Shown in pieces: positions 11,696 to 21,922 of a DNA stretch of 64,000 nucleotides. Position numbers and translations under genes: made by a program. Numbering within the stretch: the stretch's first letter is position 1; the number at the start of each line of letters is the position of its first letter. The DNA is from Druceiella hillmani (lineage: Eukaryota > Arthropoda > Insecta > Lepidoptera > Hepialidae). The notes under the pieces are model-generated. The model searched no databases. It was not told where the DNA came from and saw nothing but the letters and a program-made list of their open reading frames with translations. Location of the stretch: NCBI GenBank assembly GCA_039881145.1, contig JAYKKI010000004.1:47768001-47832000 (forward strand), read 5' to 3'.

Positions 11696-12575
11696 TTAGG
11701 TTGCAACTTATAAACCACCGCTTTTTCGACCGATTTCTGGAATGTTATAGAAGCTTCTAGAATTGATATTATAGGGTATATAAAGAGTGCGGCTTTCGAA
11801 CTTCTGTTCAGTTTGCAAATGAGTAGTCGGCGAGTAAGGAATAAATTAAAAATGGAAGTATTTCGAAGTGAATTTGGGGGACTCTTCCTTCATGAATGTC
11901 GTTTAGGGCGAAAAACCAGCAAAGCGTCGCTCAATATATACATAAAATGTAAAAATTTAAAAGTAATAATAAACACAACCAAGCGCTGGTTCCAACGATT
12001 CAAAAAAGGGAATTTTGACCTGTCCGACAAATATCATCTAAAGCGACCTCCTACAATTAATTTAGACAATTTTAAAGCCTTATTGAAGCAGATTCCAGAT
12101 TAAGATTGTATTGTTTGACAGAGCTATTTTCATGACCTTGTACTGCAATGAAAAAACAAATTTCATGCTTTTTCAACACCCTTTCAACTTCAGAGGAGAG
12201 CTAATGTGGAGCTCTGAGTTCTGACTTCTCATCGTACCAACGAGAGGCTAAAGTATCTGGTTACAGGAGATGAAAAGTGGGTGGCTTATGTTAATTTTTA
12301 GCGTAAACGCCAGTGTCTAGGAGCAGAAGAAAAAGGGGTACCTATACCAAAATATAGTATTGGACAAAATAAACTTTTAAGTGCATTGTGGAGTATACAT
12401 GGAGTTATTCATTGGGAACTCTTTCAAGATAACGGTACAATTACAGCTAACATTTAATGTGAACAATTGAGCAAAGTTACTGCTAAACTTCCTTAAATCG
12501 AAGCAAAGTTTATATTTTACATGACATTGCTCGACCCTACGTAGCAAACATTTTTTTTCAGTATTTAGTATGTCC
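11696..12575 (+). mobile_element. mariner (DD34D-type), 3'-truncated
   Basis: The left end ttaggttgcaacttataaac follows a TA dinucleotide at 11694-11695, as expected for a mariner TIR. It leads into a transposase-like coding stretch ending at about 12570. No matching right TIR was found. At 12551-12620 the transposase breaks into a 34-bp tandem duplication (cagtatttag at 12559, cagtatatag at 12593) and unrelated sequence, so the 3' third of the element has been lost or replaced. Confidence 0.7.
11813..12575 (+). pseudogene. mariner transposase, decayed
   Basis: The N-terminal part (11813-12103) reads through a mariner-type helix-turn-helix: HECRLGRKTSKASLNIY, then TTKRWFQRFKKGNFDLSDK, then RPPTINLDNFKALL. 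After several frame breaks the catalytic region resumes at 12252: YLVTGDEKWVAYVN carries the first aspartate. Then come SALWSIHGVIHWELFQDNGT at about 12385-12440 and HDIARPYVAN at about 12520-12550, with the second aspartate. The third aspartate block (SPD..P.DYHLF) is absent. Stops and at least three frameshifts make it nonfunctional. The family usually has about 345 residues; here roughly 250 are traceable. Confidence 0.8.
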
Positions 12576-12769
12576 ATTCTAAATTTTTTTTTCAGTATAT
12601 AGTATGTCCATTCTAAATTTTTCATGCAAATATTTTTCAATATTATCCACTGGTACTCTGTGGCTTAAGAAGTTCCATTACTTTATCAAATTTGCGGTTT
12701 GTATGTTAAGCGTAGAAACTTGAAATTGGGTTAAAATTAAATTTGCTTAAAATGAAAAATTTGGCTGAA

Positions 12770-12890
12770 AGTTTCCGAGAAAGACGGCTATGACGGACAG
12801 ACAGAGGTTCTTATAAGTAGATCGGTAGAGGAATTCAGAGACTCTTACAAGGGTTCCATTTTTTCTTCGAGGTAAGGTTATAAAATTACT
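12770..12890 (+). repeat. dispersed repeat, 'gacggacagacag / gggttcca' copy
   Basis: Reads gagaaagacggctatgacgg, acagacagaggttcttataa and later tcttacaagggttccatttt then ttcttcgaggtaaggttata. Same family as 285-425 but plus-oriented. Confidence 0.5.
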
Positions 12891-13280
12891 TAAGTTTTTT
12901 TCGTCTGTCTGTCAATTGCACTCGTTTTTCATAGAAATAGATCGACAAGAAACTTACAATTTAAGATGTTGATATAGCATATTAAATCCTATAATAATTC
13001 ATCTGTCCCGGGAATTGTCTTCAAAATTCTGCTTGTAAGAACTTGAAAAATAACTTTCTCCTAAGCTTATACAGTTTACCTCCGGAGATATTGTTAAAAC
13101 CACGTGGAAATATTATATTCCCCATTAATTTCCGAAACTGCAGAATTAAAAATTTATTAAATTAGAAAGGTTTATGGAAGCAAAATTTTCCAAGAAAATC
13201 GATTGATGATTATTCTAGATTTCAATACTTTTTTTTGTGAAAGATATATTAGTCAATTTAATCATGGGGAAAAAATTATT
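12891..13280. other. spacer, nothing recognised
   Basis: AT-rich DNA without supported features before copy B of the palindromic repeat. Confidence 0.5.
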
Positions 13281-13292
13281 TTTATATTTCTT

Positions 13293-13531
13293 CACAATTA
13301 AATGAAACAACGTGATGTAGTATTATTTCTACTTTCTTTAAGTTCTTTACCACGACCGTAATATTTGCCGTACGTAATCTTTGCTAATAGCCCACCTGTA
13401 GATGATGTAATACAACGAAACCTAGGTCGTGATACAGAACTTAAAGAAAGTAGAAATAATACTACATCACGTAGTTTCATTTAATTGTGAATTATGAATT
13501 TCTACAAAATTAACGCCAAATATATTCAATA
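13293..13531 (+). mobile_element. palindromic hammerhead repeat, copy B
   Basis: A 239-bp copy. The left arm starts cacaattaaatgaaacaacg. The right arm ends catttaattgtgaattatg, then atttctacaaaattaacgcc and aaatatattcaata. Flanks are a perfect 12-bp target duplication, tttatatttctt at 13281-13292 and 13532-13543. The left arm lost its ribozyme segment: cacgacc at 13351-13357 jumps straight to gtaatatttgccgtacg. The right arm keeps the ribozyme region but reads CTGTAGA at 13396-13402, changing the invariant A6, so this copy should be inactive. Confidence 0.85.
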
Positions 13532-13544
13532 TTTATATTTCTTT

Positions 13545-15765
13545 TTAATTTAATAAACATACTAAATACCTTTCAATGTTATAACTTTTATTTGTACCTA
13601 AGTATGTTGCGAACCCTAGTAGGCGAGTCTAGTCGTATTTAACAGTTTTTATTGTGAGATTAAATAATAAACAAATAAATAAGCAAACAGACATATAATT
13701 TTAAAAGTATATAATAATAAAGTTCTAAAATTTAATACGCAGAAAGGATCGGTTCACAAGTCCATAAGTCCATCGGGTAAGTCTTTATTGGACGTCTTCA
13801 TTTTACATGAAGACATATTTTTAATAGTTTGTAGCGAAATAAATAGAAGGATGACGTATTTTTGGAATTATTCATTTAAATAATATCATTTATATTAAAA
13901 GCATAGCTTATTTTTCTGTATTTTTTCTTATTTTCTTTGAAATATTCTGGTCGGTGCTTATTATCCTTGAAATATTAGTTAAATACCTAATAATTTAGAT
14001 ATGTTCTCATAGATATTGTAAAGGAAAGTAAGTGAAGTATTTTTAAAAAAATGTCAATTTGTTTTGTCGAATCTCTTTCATTTTATGCCATATTTTTTAA
14101 ATCAAAAAATAATTTCCCTTAATGGTAAAAGAAAATATTGGAATAGTCATCAATTCCCACCTGTGTAATTGGACATTATCTTTCAGCGAATTTGTCAAGA
14201 TCGTAGTGTGCTAGATCAAAATTAAGGATCTATAATAGCGAAAACTGACGATTCTAAAAGAAACATGAAAACCATTTTTTTCAAACTTTCCTTACAGCTT
14301 TTTTATTTTAATGACAACTCGCCTCTTTGACAGTAATCGCTTGCCTCTCGTTTAGTTTCCGAGTTTTACTCTAATTTCAGTAAGCGTAATTTTTATAATT
14401 TTGAAAAATTATTATTTTCAGGAAAAAGTATAATTTTAATTTAAAAATTCCGGTTCTTCGAGACATTAAAATATTGAAAGCTACATTTTTAAAGCGATTT
14501 TTACAGAAAATTCAAAAAGGATCTAACACCGCCATTTTTTAAACCTCAGTGAAGAAACCAAGGTAAAGAGAAAAAAAGGTGAGTTGAAACCTCTTAGTGA
14601 ACTGAAAACGTCGTGTAGTTACTGCGTTCTCGATTTAGGCAAGGGCCCATTTTGCGTCAGTGGCTACCGGGAAACGGTTGTGTCAAAAAACGGACTGAAA
14701 GTAAAGGAAAATGGGTAATTTTGCACCCTCTCCCAATAAAAATGATTAAATTTATTAATATTAAGAAGTAAAATCATCCCCCTAACCCTCTCTACTCGCT
14801 ATAATGAGTCGACGGTGCATAAAATGACGAGTGACGCAATCAAGGAGTGAGCATGAGGAGGAGCTTTTCAATCAAGGAGTGATTCATGTGGCTGAATATT
14901 TCAGAACATTTAGCGCAGTATATTCAACAATTGTCGAAGTGAAGTCCATCATCGCATACACGAGACGTTAGAAATATGTTTGCTATGTGAATATAAATAA
15001 TACTCACCTGAACATGCGCATATTTGTTAGCAGCATCTTCAAAATAAAAGGCTGTAATATTTTCCATGATTTTAGGTAGATCAAATTACAGTTTTTTTGT
15101 AATACGTTAATAGGAGTTGCTCAGTGGCCCAATATATTAGACTTTGAAATTGCAGGTATTTGGGTTAACAGTGAGATGCTTCTTTGTTTAGTTTTAACAT
15201 ACATCAGTTTGGATTGATTTTAAAATAGATTCCATCTTTGGTTGAAAGATAAAATACGATCAAAAAGACCACTAGGAATATGTTTATGTAAGCTGGGAAT
15301 AAACTGAAATGTCGGCACCTTTTTTAGCATGACGTAGCAAACACTTGAAAAATTGTTAAAGAATGCATGGGAGGGTGTATCAAGTGAGTATTCTTTTCAG
15401 AACTACCATCATGGATCATAAGATAAGAGAGGCTGTATTACAAAGAAATCTTAAGAGAATATTTGGCAACGCAGAAAACATTAAAATCATCTTAATATAT
15501 GACAAAACATATATTTGTATTTACAAAAGTCCAACTTCCTCTTACAAACATAATCTTATAGACTGAAAATCGCATTTAAAACCAGAAAGAAATACGGAAA
15601 TTCATTAAAATAATTTGTCATTGTTTGCACAGATGGGTACATTTTAAATATCTAAAGATAATGCGCAGCTATCAAATCTGGCGCCTAGCATTTTGAGCAC
15701 TTTTGCGACAAATGTAAATCACCCGATAAGTCGGTTTTTGGAAAATAACGAGGTCTTTATATTGA
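13545..15765. other. long AT-rich spacer, nothing recognised
   Basis: No retained frame or repeat. Two copies of 'aatcaaggagtga' sit near 14836-14884 (about 32 bp apart) in a short GC-richer patch. Confidence 0.4.
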
Positions 15766-16290
15766 ACAGAGCTATCAGATTCTATAAAGGACTTAGAATT
15801 TTGTGATTATGAAGCCCTTAAGCCGCCATCAGAAGTTCCACGTCTGACTGAATCACGGTTGGTTTCTATAAGACGTTGGGTGGAAGTAGAGGTCAATGGC
15901 CGCGTCAAACGTGATTTTAAACTTCTGTGACATTATTTTACTAGGCCTACACAACATGTTGAAAAATTTAAGATTAAATCTTTAATATTTAAACATTCTC
16001 ATCTCCCTATTGAAGACCATAGAGAAAACCATCAGCTCTTTCTGAATTTGAGCAACGAAAGGATCGAGGTAAACAACTTATTATATAACTACATAGAAGA
16101 AAATAATCTCAAGAGACGCGGGGTTGATTTTAAACGCTTGGATGTAAATCTTCAACAACTTTAAGCTTTTGCACATTTACCAGACGACGTAATTTTCCTT
16201 GCCTTAGGTTTATACCATATGAAGTAGGGGAAATCTTACCGCAGTGAACGTTCTCAAGATGGTTTACATGAGATTGAAATCATTACTTAA
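15766..16290 (+). pseudogene. decayed coding stretch of unknown family
   Basis: In one constant frame from 15766 the translation runs about 175 codons with only three internal stops (TGA near 15928, TAA near 16162, TAG near 16225). It starts TELSDSIKDLEFCDYEALKP, then PSEVPRLTESRLVSIRRWV, and later carries NHQLFLNLSNERIEVNNLLY and RRGVDFKRLDVNLQQL. Hydrophilic, ordered amino-acid composition and preserved frame argue that it was once a real protein. I do not recognise the family. A host pseudogene, a transposon accessory protein or an endogenised viral gene would all fit. Confidence 0.4.
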
Positions 16291-18261
16291 TCTACTTGTT
16301 TTTAATACACGTACATACGATGTATGACTGCTGCGTGGAAGAATGCAGTCAAGCCACCTAAGAGTAACGACATATTTTAGCTATATTTCAATTAACCGAA
16401 ATCAAGTTGGGAGAAACTCGATAAAAAGAACCTTATTGCTCTTGTTTAACCGGTCTACATACCGTAGAAACATGCGTTCATGTTATATCTATAGTTTGGT
16501 ATTAGGGACTTAGGAGATACCAAATGTTTATAGCTGCCGCTTGTTTTTAAATGATTTAATTGGAATTGACGAAGTTGATGATGAAAAATAATAAATATTT
16601 TTTGAAGTAAAATATTAATTATTTTACTTTACTTAAAATTCAATATTTATTTCAGAGTTTTAAATGATATTTGTTGTTTCCTGTAAAATATAGCCTGAAA
16701 GAATGCCAAATTGAGACTTTTGTGATGATATGAGCCCAGCACCCATAAGTTTCTTTTCATTTTTTTATGAAAAATATTGTGGGAGGCAATTCGTCGGTAA
16801 AAGTTTGCTTTGAAAGATCGTGACATTCTTTCTAAGAGGGTTAATTTGTCAAGTTTAACAGGACAGTATCGTTTTTATAGGTTTTCAACCTATTTTGGGA
16901 TTCTATATAAGCAAGAATTATAAAAAATGCATAATCTTTTGCATCTGGGTAATTTGACAGACCATGTTTTAAATTACCTCGTTTGAAAAAAATACTGATG
17001 GTTTGCGGTGTGGTTTTGCATGAAAATAATTTACATTAATGTTTCCAAAATACAAAATAAATAGGTTTAAAAGGTGAATGGGGGATGATTAACATGGAGA
17101 TTCATTAAATTTCCATGATAGAAATAACTTCAATATTTGCTATATCCTCGGGACACCGCTTTTCTTAATTATGTTTCACTCGATTGGTTCATAGAAAAGA
17201 AATTATTTGATGCCAATGAATCTTCAACACTACTCAAGTCTTATAAAATTTACTGCATGATGATACAATTGAGTTGTGTCCCATTCAATTCCGAATTGAT
17301 GATAAAAGAGACCCGACACTTGGTTTACTAGTTCGATATTTTTATTTCACTGTTTAAGTAAGTATACATTTTTAATTATACGAAGTTTTGTTTAAAATCA
17401 GTACATTTCCTTATTTTCCCATTAGTGCTCAGATGATATCACAACGTATATAAAATGTAATTTGTAATGTTTATTTTATCATAAAACCGTGATCTAAGTT
17501 GAATGATTAATGTCTTTTGCGTGATCACTTACGGTTTATTATAGAGCGCGACCACTGCAGGGTTAAAATTGCCTCAAGCAACTAGCATAACTCGTACTAC
17601 GTGCCTCAATAAAACTAACATGACTTTTTTCTATAATTATAAAAGTATCTTAGATAAATATACATTAGAAGCAAAATATGTCTTAAATAGTAAAGAGTTT
17701 AGCATAATAACTGCTCAGAAACTGACAGAGTAATCGTAAAACATAATGAAAAGCAGGTGTGCGCTATGACATAGACTGAAAAAGACTCGTTAGTGATAAA
17801 AGCCCTAATTGCGCACACTAAAGGTTACTCATATTCTCATTGAACGCCAAATAGTTCCGTCGGTACTATAAGTCCGTCATTCACACGAAAAAGGTTCACT
17901 GATAATTTCGTTTCAGATGACACAATCAAGTCTACGAGAAATGCTAACTGATCTGAGTGGATACGTGAGGAAGGTTTCAACCTTTTTGTTGTATAGTTCA
18001 AAATTCACGAAATACCATTACAAAAGCACAGACTTTATTACATTTAGACAACCGTTCATCGAAAATGGCTTTAACGACACAGAGTGTTAGAAAAAAAGTG
18101 GTATGGGTTAGCGTATTTGCTCGTCACACTACACACAAAAATTGCAGCCAACGGTCGTGGTATTTTCTCTCCTATAGAAAAGTTTACTAATATAACCTGT
18201 GATAATAATGTTTGTAATTTTTAAAAATAAGAATAATTGCGTAATTGTATATGTAATAATA
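16291..18261. other. long spacer, nothing recognised
   Basis: AT-rich DNA with short open frames only. No repeat boundary or RNA signature seen. Confidence 0.45.
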
Positions 18262-18850
18262 TTAGGTCACACCAATCAAATATGCGCGTACATGTTCGGT
18301 TCCTGTTTTGACAGGTCGTGCGAAATATTGATGATTATGTTTGGTGATTCTTTAGTGCACTTTAGTGTGTCTATCTGTCAACACATATTTTACATATATT
18401 TTAAATGGATCGAAATAAATAAATTAATTCAATTAGTTAGTTTGGCTAATGCAATTTTATTAAACTTGGTATTTTTTTAGACAAAAGTGCAAATTACATT
18501 CATAAAGATCTTGTAAAACTAAGAACCAGGTATTGACTTGGGACAAGCCACGGTGCTCTCCTGATATAATGCCCCCGGATTATGGTCGGTTTCAAAGTTT
18601 AAATCGTGCACTGAGTGGCCGTCACTTCGACGAGTGGTCAGACCTGTGCGGGGCACTGGAAGTGGAAATTCACGAGGGAAACGAAAGAGGTATATTCCAA
18701 GGGGTTCGAAGGCTACAGGGGAAGTGGACTGTTGAAATTGAAAAATATGGACGATACTAATAATTGTATTTATATTAAAATAAATATTTAATAAGATTTG
18801 AGAATATAATTGAGATAATATACGCACAAGTTTGCATTGTTTTGTAAAAA
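18262..18850 (+). mobile_element. internally deleted mariner, about 590 bp
   Basis: The left end ttaggtcacaccaatcaaat follows TA at 18260-18261. The right end read in reverse gives tttttacaaaacaatgcaaa then cttgtgcgtata, which aligns with ccaatcaaatatgcgcgtac of the left end. The interior keeps only a possible start region (atggatcgaaataaata near 18403) and the transposase C-terminus at about 18536-18760, so most of the gene has been deleted. Right boundary is approximate because the TIR has drifted. Confidence 0.6.
18533..18760 (+). pseudogene. mariner transposase C-terminal fragment
   Basis: The frame reads RCSPDIMPPDYGRFQSLNRA, then LSGRHFDEWSDLCGAL, EGNERGIFQGVRRLQGKWTV and EIEKYGRY. These correspond to the mariner block SPD..P.DYhLFrsl..aLsg.hF, followed by ..ffarGi.kLp.rW.k.v...G.Y. 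The third catalytic aspartate (DYGRF) is kept. The first two catalytic aspartates are absent with the deleted interior. The stop codon comes just after the usual C-terminal GKY-like residues. Confidence 0.75.
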
Positions 18851-19027
18851 TTGTTTCTGCTCTTTTCAGTCTCCCTTACTATGCCGGGAAATATAATTTT
18901 CATACATTGGAGTAGAATTAATTAAAAATTTTAAACCTATTTGAGGCAAAAAATTACGTGACAATAACTCGTGAAATTATTACGAGATTTTTAGCAAAAT
19001 TATGTAAAATAACAGTAATTTTCGCAA

Positions 19028-19200
19028 AAAATGATTTTATTAACCCACTTCAAAAAACGAGGAGGTTTTTAATTCGACTGTATTTTTTTTGGATATGTTA
19101 CTTCATATATCCGGCATTTATCAATTAATTTGGATGTTCCAGTAGGGTGCCATCAAATTTTGGATAACGTATGACTATGGAAATTAAAGATATACAATAG
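19028..19200 (+). repeat. lepidopteran 'acccacttcaaaaaa-gaggagg' repeat fragment
   Basis: Reads aacccacttcaaaaaacgag, then gaggtttttaattcgactgt and attttttttggatatgttac. This word order is one I recognise as widespread in Lepidoptera. It is a principal clue to the organism. Confidence 0.5.
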
Positions 19201-19485
19201 AATCCCTCAACACTGAACAACACAGACACGGTGATTGTGTTTAGTGATTGTGTTTAGTCTAATGATACATATATAGGTATAGGTCTAATGATAATACAAT
19301 ACAAATAAGGGCGGTATGAATTGTTTCTTTAGCAAAATCCGGGCACAATGATGGAGCCGGAAGGTGGCAAAATGAACTCTTCAGTGACGAGAAGTAAACT
19401 CATCGAGTTTTAACTCGTTTTACTTGTTTTGACGTAGCAGGATACATACAATGTAATTTAAACCATTGTTCCATAAATCCTGATG
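19201..19485. other. spacer, nothing recognised
   Basis: Contains a short direct duplication (gtgattgtgtttagt twice near 19231-19260). Confidence 0.5.
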
Positions 19486-20215
19486 CTGCAGATGTACTGC
19501 TACGGGATTTGAAGATCTGCTGTTTCTATGTTAGTATTGTGGGTCTCAAGAAGAGAATCTGTCACTGAACTTCGGGTTTCAATACCTCAGTATTCATGTC
19601 GCATGGGTAATTTTTGCCTAAACCGTGAGACTTGAGGGTCTGTTGTTTTTAAACTGGTGTTGTGTATTTCAAGCAGACTCTATAATTGAAAATTGGGTTT
19701 CAATTCTTCAGTGTTGATAGTGCAGGAGTACTTTCAGCCTAACTGTGAGACTTGAGGATCTGGTGTTTTTAAATTAGAATTGTGGGTGCCAAACAGAGAC
19801 TTTTCTACTGAACTTTGGTCTCCAAATCCTTAGTGTTGATGGTGAAGGGGTACTGCCTGCCTAAACCATAAGATTTGAGGATCTGATGTAATTATGTAAC
19901 TCAATAATTTGAGTATCACACAGAGACCCAGGCATTGAATTCCAGGTCCTAATCACTAAGATTTGACGCTGCAGAATCATGAAACTCGGGGATTTCCTGT
20001 TTTTAATTTAGTATTGTAGATCTCAAGCAGAGTCTTTGCCATTAACCTCCAGGTTTCAACTCCTGAATCTTCATGCTGTAGGTGTACTGCTCGTTTAAAT
20101 CCTGAGATTTGAAGAGTTGCTGCAGTTCTTTTGTGGGTCTCAAGCAGAGACTCTGTCATTAAACTCGAGATTTCAATTACTTAACTCAATGCCGCAATAG
20201 CATGAGCTGTTTTGT
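19486..20215. repeat. degenerate ~120-bp tandem array, about six units
   Basis: The landmark ga(t/c)ttgag followed by gatctg and the tail ..tctcaagcagag.ctctg.cattga recurs with the landmark at 19506, 19629, 19749, 19872, about 19991 and 20105. The spacings are 123, 120, 123, 119 and 114 bp. Units share gtgggtctcaagcagagact, then gggtttcaat and cagtgttgat. Identity between units is only moderate, so the array is old. No unit-long open frame is conserved. Confidence 0.8.
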
Positions 20216-20337
20216 AATTTCGCTTCTCATTATAAAGCGATTGGATGATTATTTTTTTATTTAAATTATCCTTGTGTAGAAACAATTGATTAGAATTTGA
20301 TCATAGAATTCCAAGGTATATCAGATATATATGTAAT

Positions 20338-20362
20338 AGTATATATATATATATGTACATAC

Positions 20363-20409
<47 letters not shown>

Positions 20410-20424
20410 CATATATATATACAT

Positions 20425-20461
<37 letters not shown>

Positions 20462-20473
20462 CATATATATATA
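20338..20473. repeat. (TA)n/(CA)n microsatellite, left side of the gypsy insertion
   Basis: Alternating TA with a central CA run at about 20424-20444. The tract continues on the other side of the retrotransposon at 25249-25312, showing that the element inserted into it. Confidence 0.9.
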
Positions 20474-20830
20474 TGTAAAGAAAACCTATAGGTATCCTTT
20501 CATTTAAACTTTGCCGCGTTATCTATGATAAGTTCCATAGAGGTCACTGTTAGCTTTCGTATCAAACGTCAAAAGATTTTGAGAGGTTAGATTTGTTTTT
20601 GATTCAGTATTTTATTGTAAAAAGCTTACCTGTCGAATTCAGATGATAAACCCGAAATAAGGGCTTTAAATGTTGTTTCTTTTATCCACAGGTGAGTAAA
20701 TGTTTAGTTTATAAGATAATGTTACTAGCAAATTGTAGAAGGAACGTTTTACAAGTAAATAAATCTTTTATCCACAGAAACGCAATTACGTCTTTATTTC
20801 AACAAGTTCGAAACAGAATCCAATAAAACA
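20474..20830 (+). repeat. left LTR
   Basis: Begins tgtaaagaaaacctatagg and ends ccaataaaaca. It contains the word tcttttatccacag twice, ending at 20691 and 20777; the first copy is followed immediately by gtgagt. This looks like a splice acceptor abutting a strong donor, then a second acceptor 86 nt on. Confidence 0.95.
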
Positions 20831-20869
20831 TTATAAAACAACATTTTCTGCATATATTTCGAGAGAATA

Positions 20870-21922
20870 ATGGATAAGTTAAGATTTGATTTTGCTGTGA
20901 AGACAGCATCCGAGGGAAAAACCAACATTTTATGCATAACCTCAATTGCCACAACTAGTGGTCAGATCTATGGAATACCACCGGAATATCAACCAGTGAA
21001 TCAACACAAAGCAATGATGAGAACTACAAACTATGCCAAAATAATAAAAAACATTGCAAAGAAGACACCAAACAAGGAAAATTTGGATAACTTTGACAGA
21101 TGATATATCGGATGATATGTGGATGAGGCTCAAAACTTGCAGTTTAATGATGTTTATCTAGAAGAAATAATAGAAACTGAATGTGATCCAGAGTCTAAAT
21201 CTAGTGGCTCAAACGACTCTTTGGAAAAACTGTTAGAAAAATTACTCGAAGAAAAAGAACAAAAATCAGAAACTCAAAATCTAGGCAAGATAGCGAAGAA
21301 TTTTATGATAGAAAAGTTCACAAGTAAAACCACTAATGCCCACCAGCGGATTAATAATTTTAATAAAGAATGTGAACGTTTCAAAGTCAACGAAGACAAA
21401 AAGAAAATAGAGATTTTGAAAAATTTTATGAAGTCGTCAAGTGTACATTGGTACGACTGTATGCTAATAAAATACACAGTAAAATCAGAGTGGAACAAAT
21501 GGGAGAAATGCTTTTGTGGGACATTTGCAAATAAAGATTGGTCATCCATGAGATATGCTCTAGGTTTTAAATACCAAGCAGGTCCGTTACTCGAGTACGC
21601 TCTAAAAAAAGAGAAATTACTACTGGAAGTTAGGAAGAACATTGATACTGGGACTCTTATTGATCTCATAGCATTCGGCTTGCCTAATTTTGTTGCCGAT
21701 AAAATCGACAGAGAAACTTTGCAACAAACAGAAGATTTGTATAATGAAATAGGAAAACTAGAACACCTCGTTGGGAAAACTAAGTATGAAAAAAAAGGAT
21801 TTACAAATTCTGACCTTAAACAAAAAAAAATTGAAGAAAGAAAACCATGCCAAATTTGTGCCAATGAAAAAAAAGGGAAACGCTATCACCCAGAGGAGAA
21901 TTGCTGGTTTAAAGACTATTAA
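20870..21922 (+). pseudogene. gag-like region with a zinc knuckle
   Basis: One frame runs from ATG at 20870 to the stop at 21922, about 350 codons interrupted by two TGA codons (21101 and 21113). The longer second part is acidic then basic, as in gag proteins. It contains a matrix/capsid-like stretch (FMKSSSVHWYDCMLIKYTV, then WNKWEKCFCGTFANKDW) and ends in a C-x2-C-x9-H-x4-C knuckle, CQICANEKKGKRYHPEENCW, at about 21850-21907. That spaced knuckle is the form I associate with insect Ty3/gypsy gag. The product would bind element RNA and build particles. The stops block it. Confidence 0.8.

Noticed and set aside
20297..20491. Tyr/Ile-repeat frames across TA tracts (also at 30767, 32172, 56029, 57055, 60748)
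   Set aside because: Simple translations of (TA)n; no gene evidence.
21274..21864. 196-codon minus-strand frame inside the gypsy gag
   Set aside because: Antisense shadow of the gag frame; no recognisable domain.
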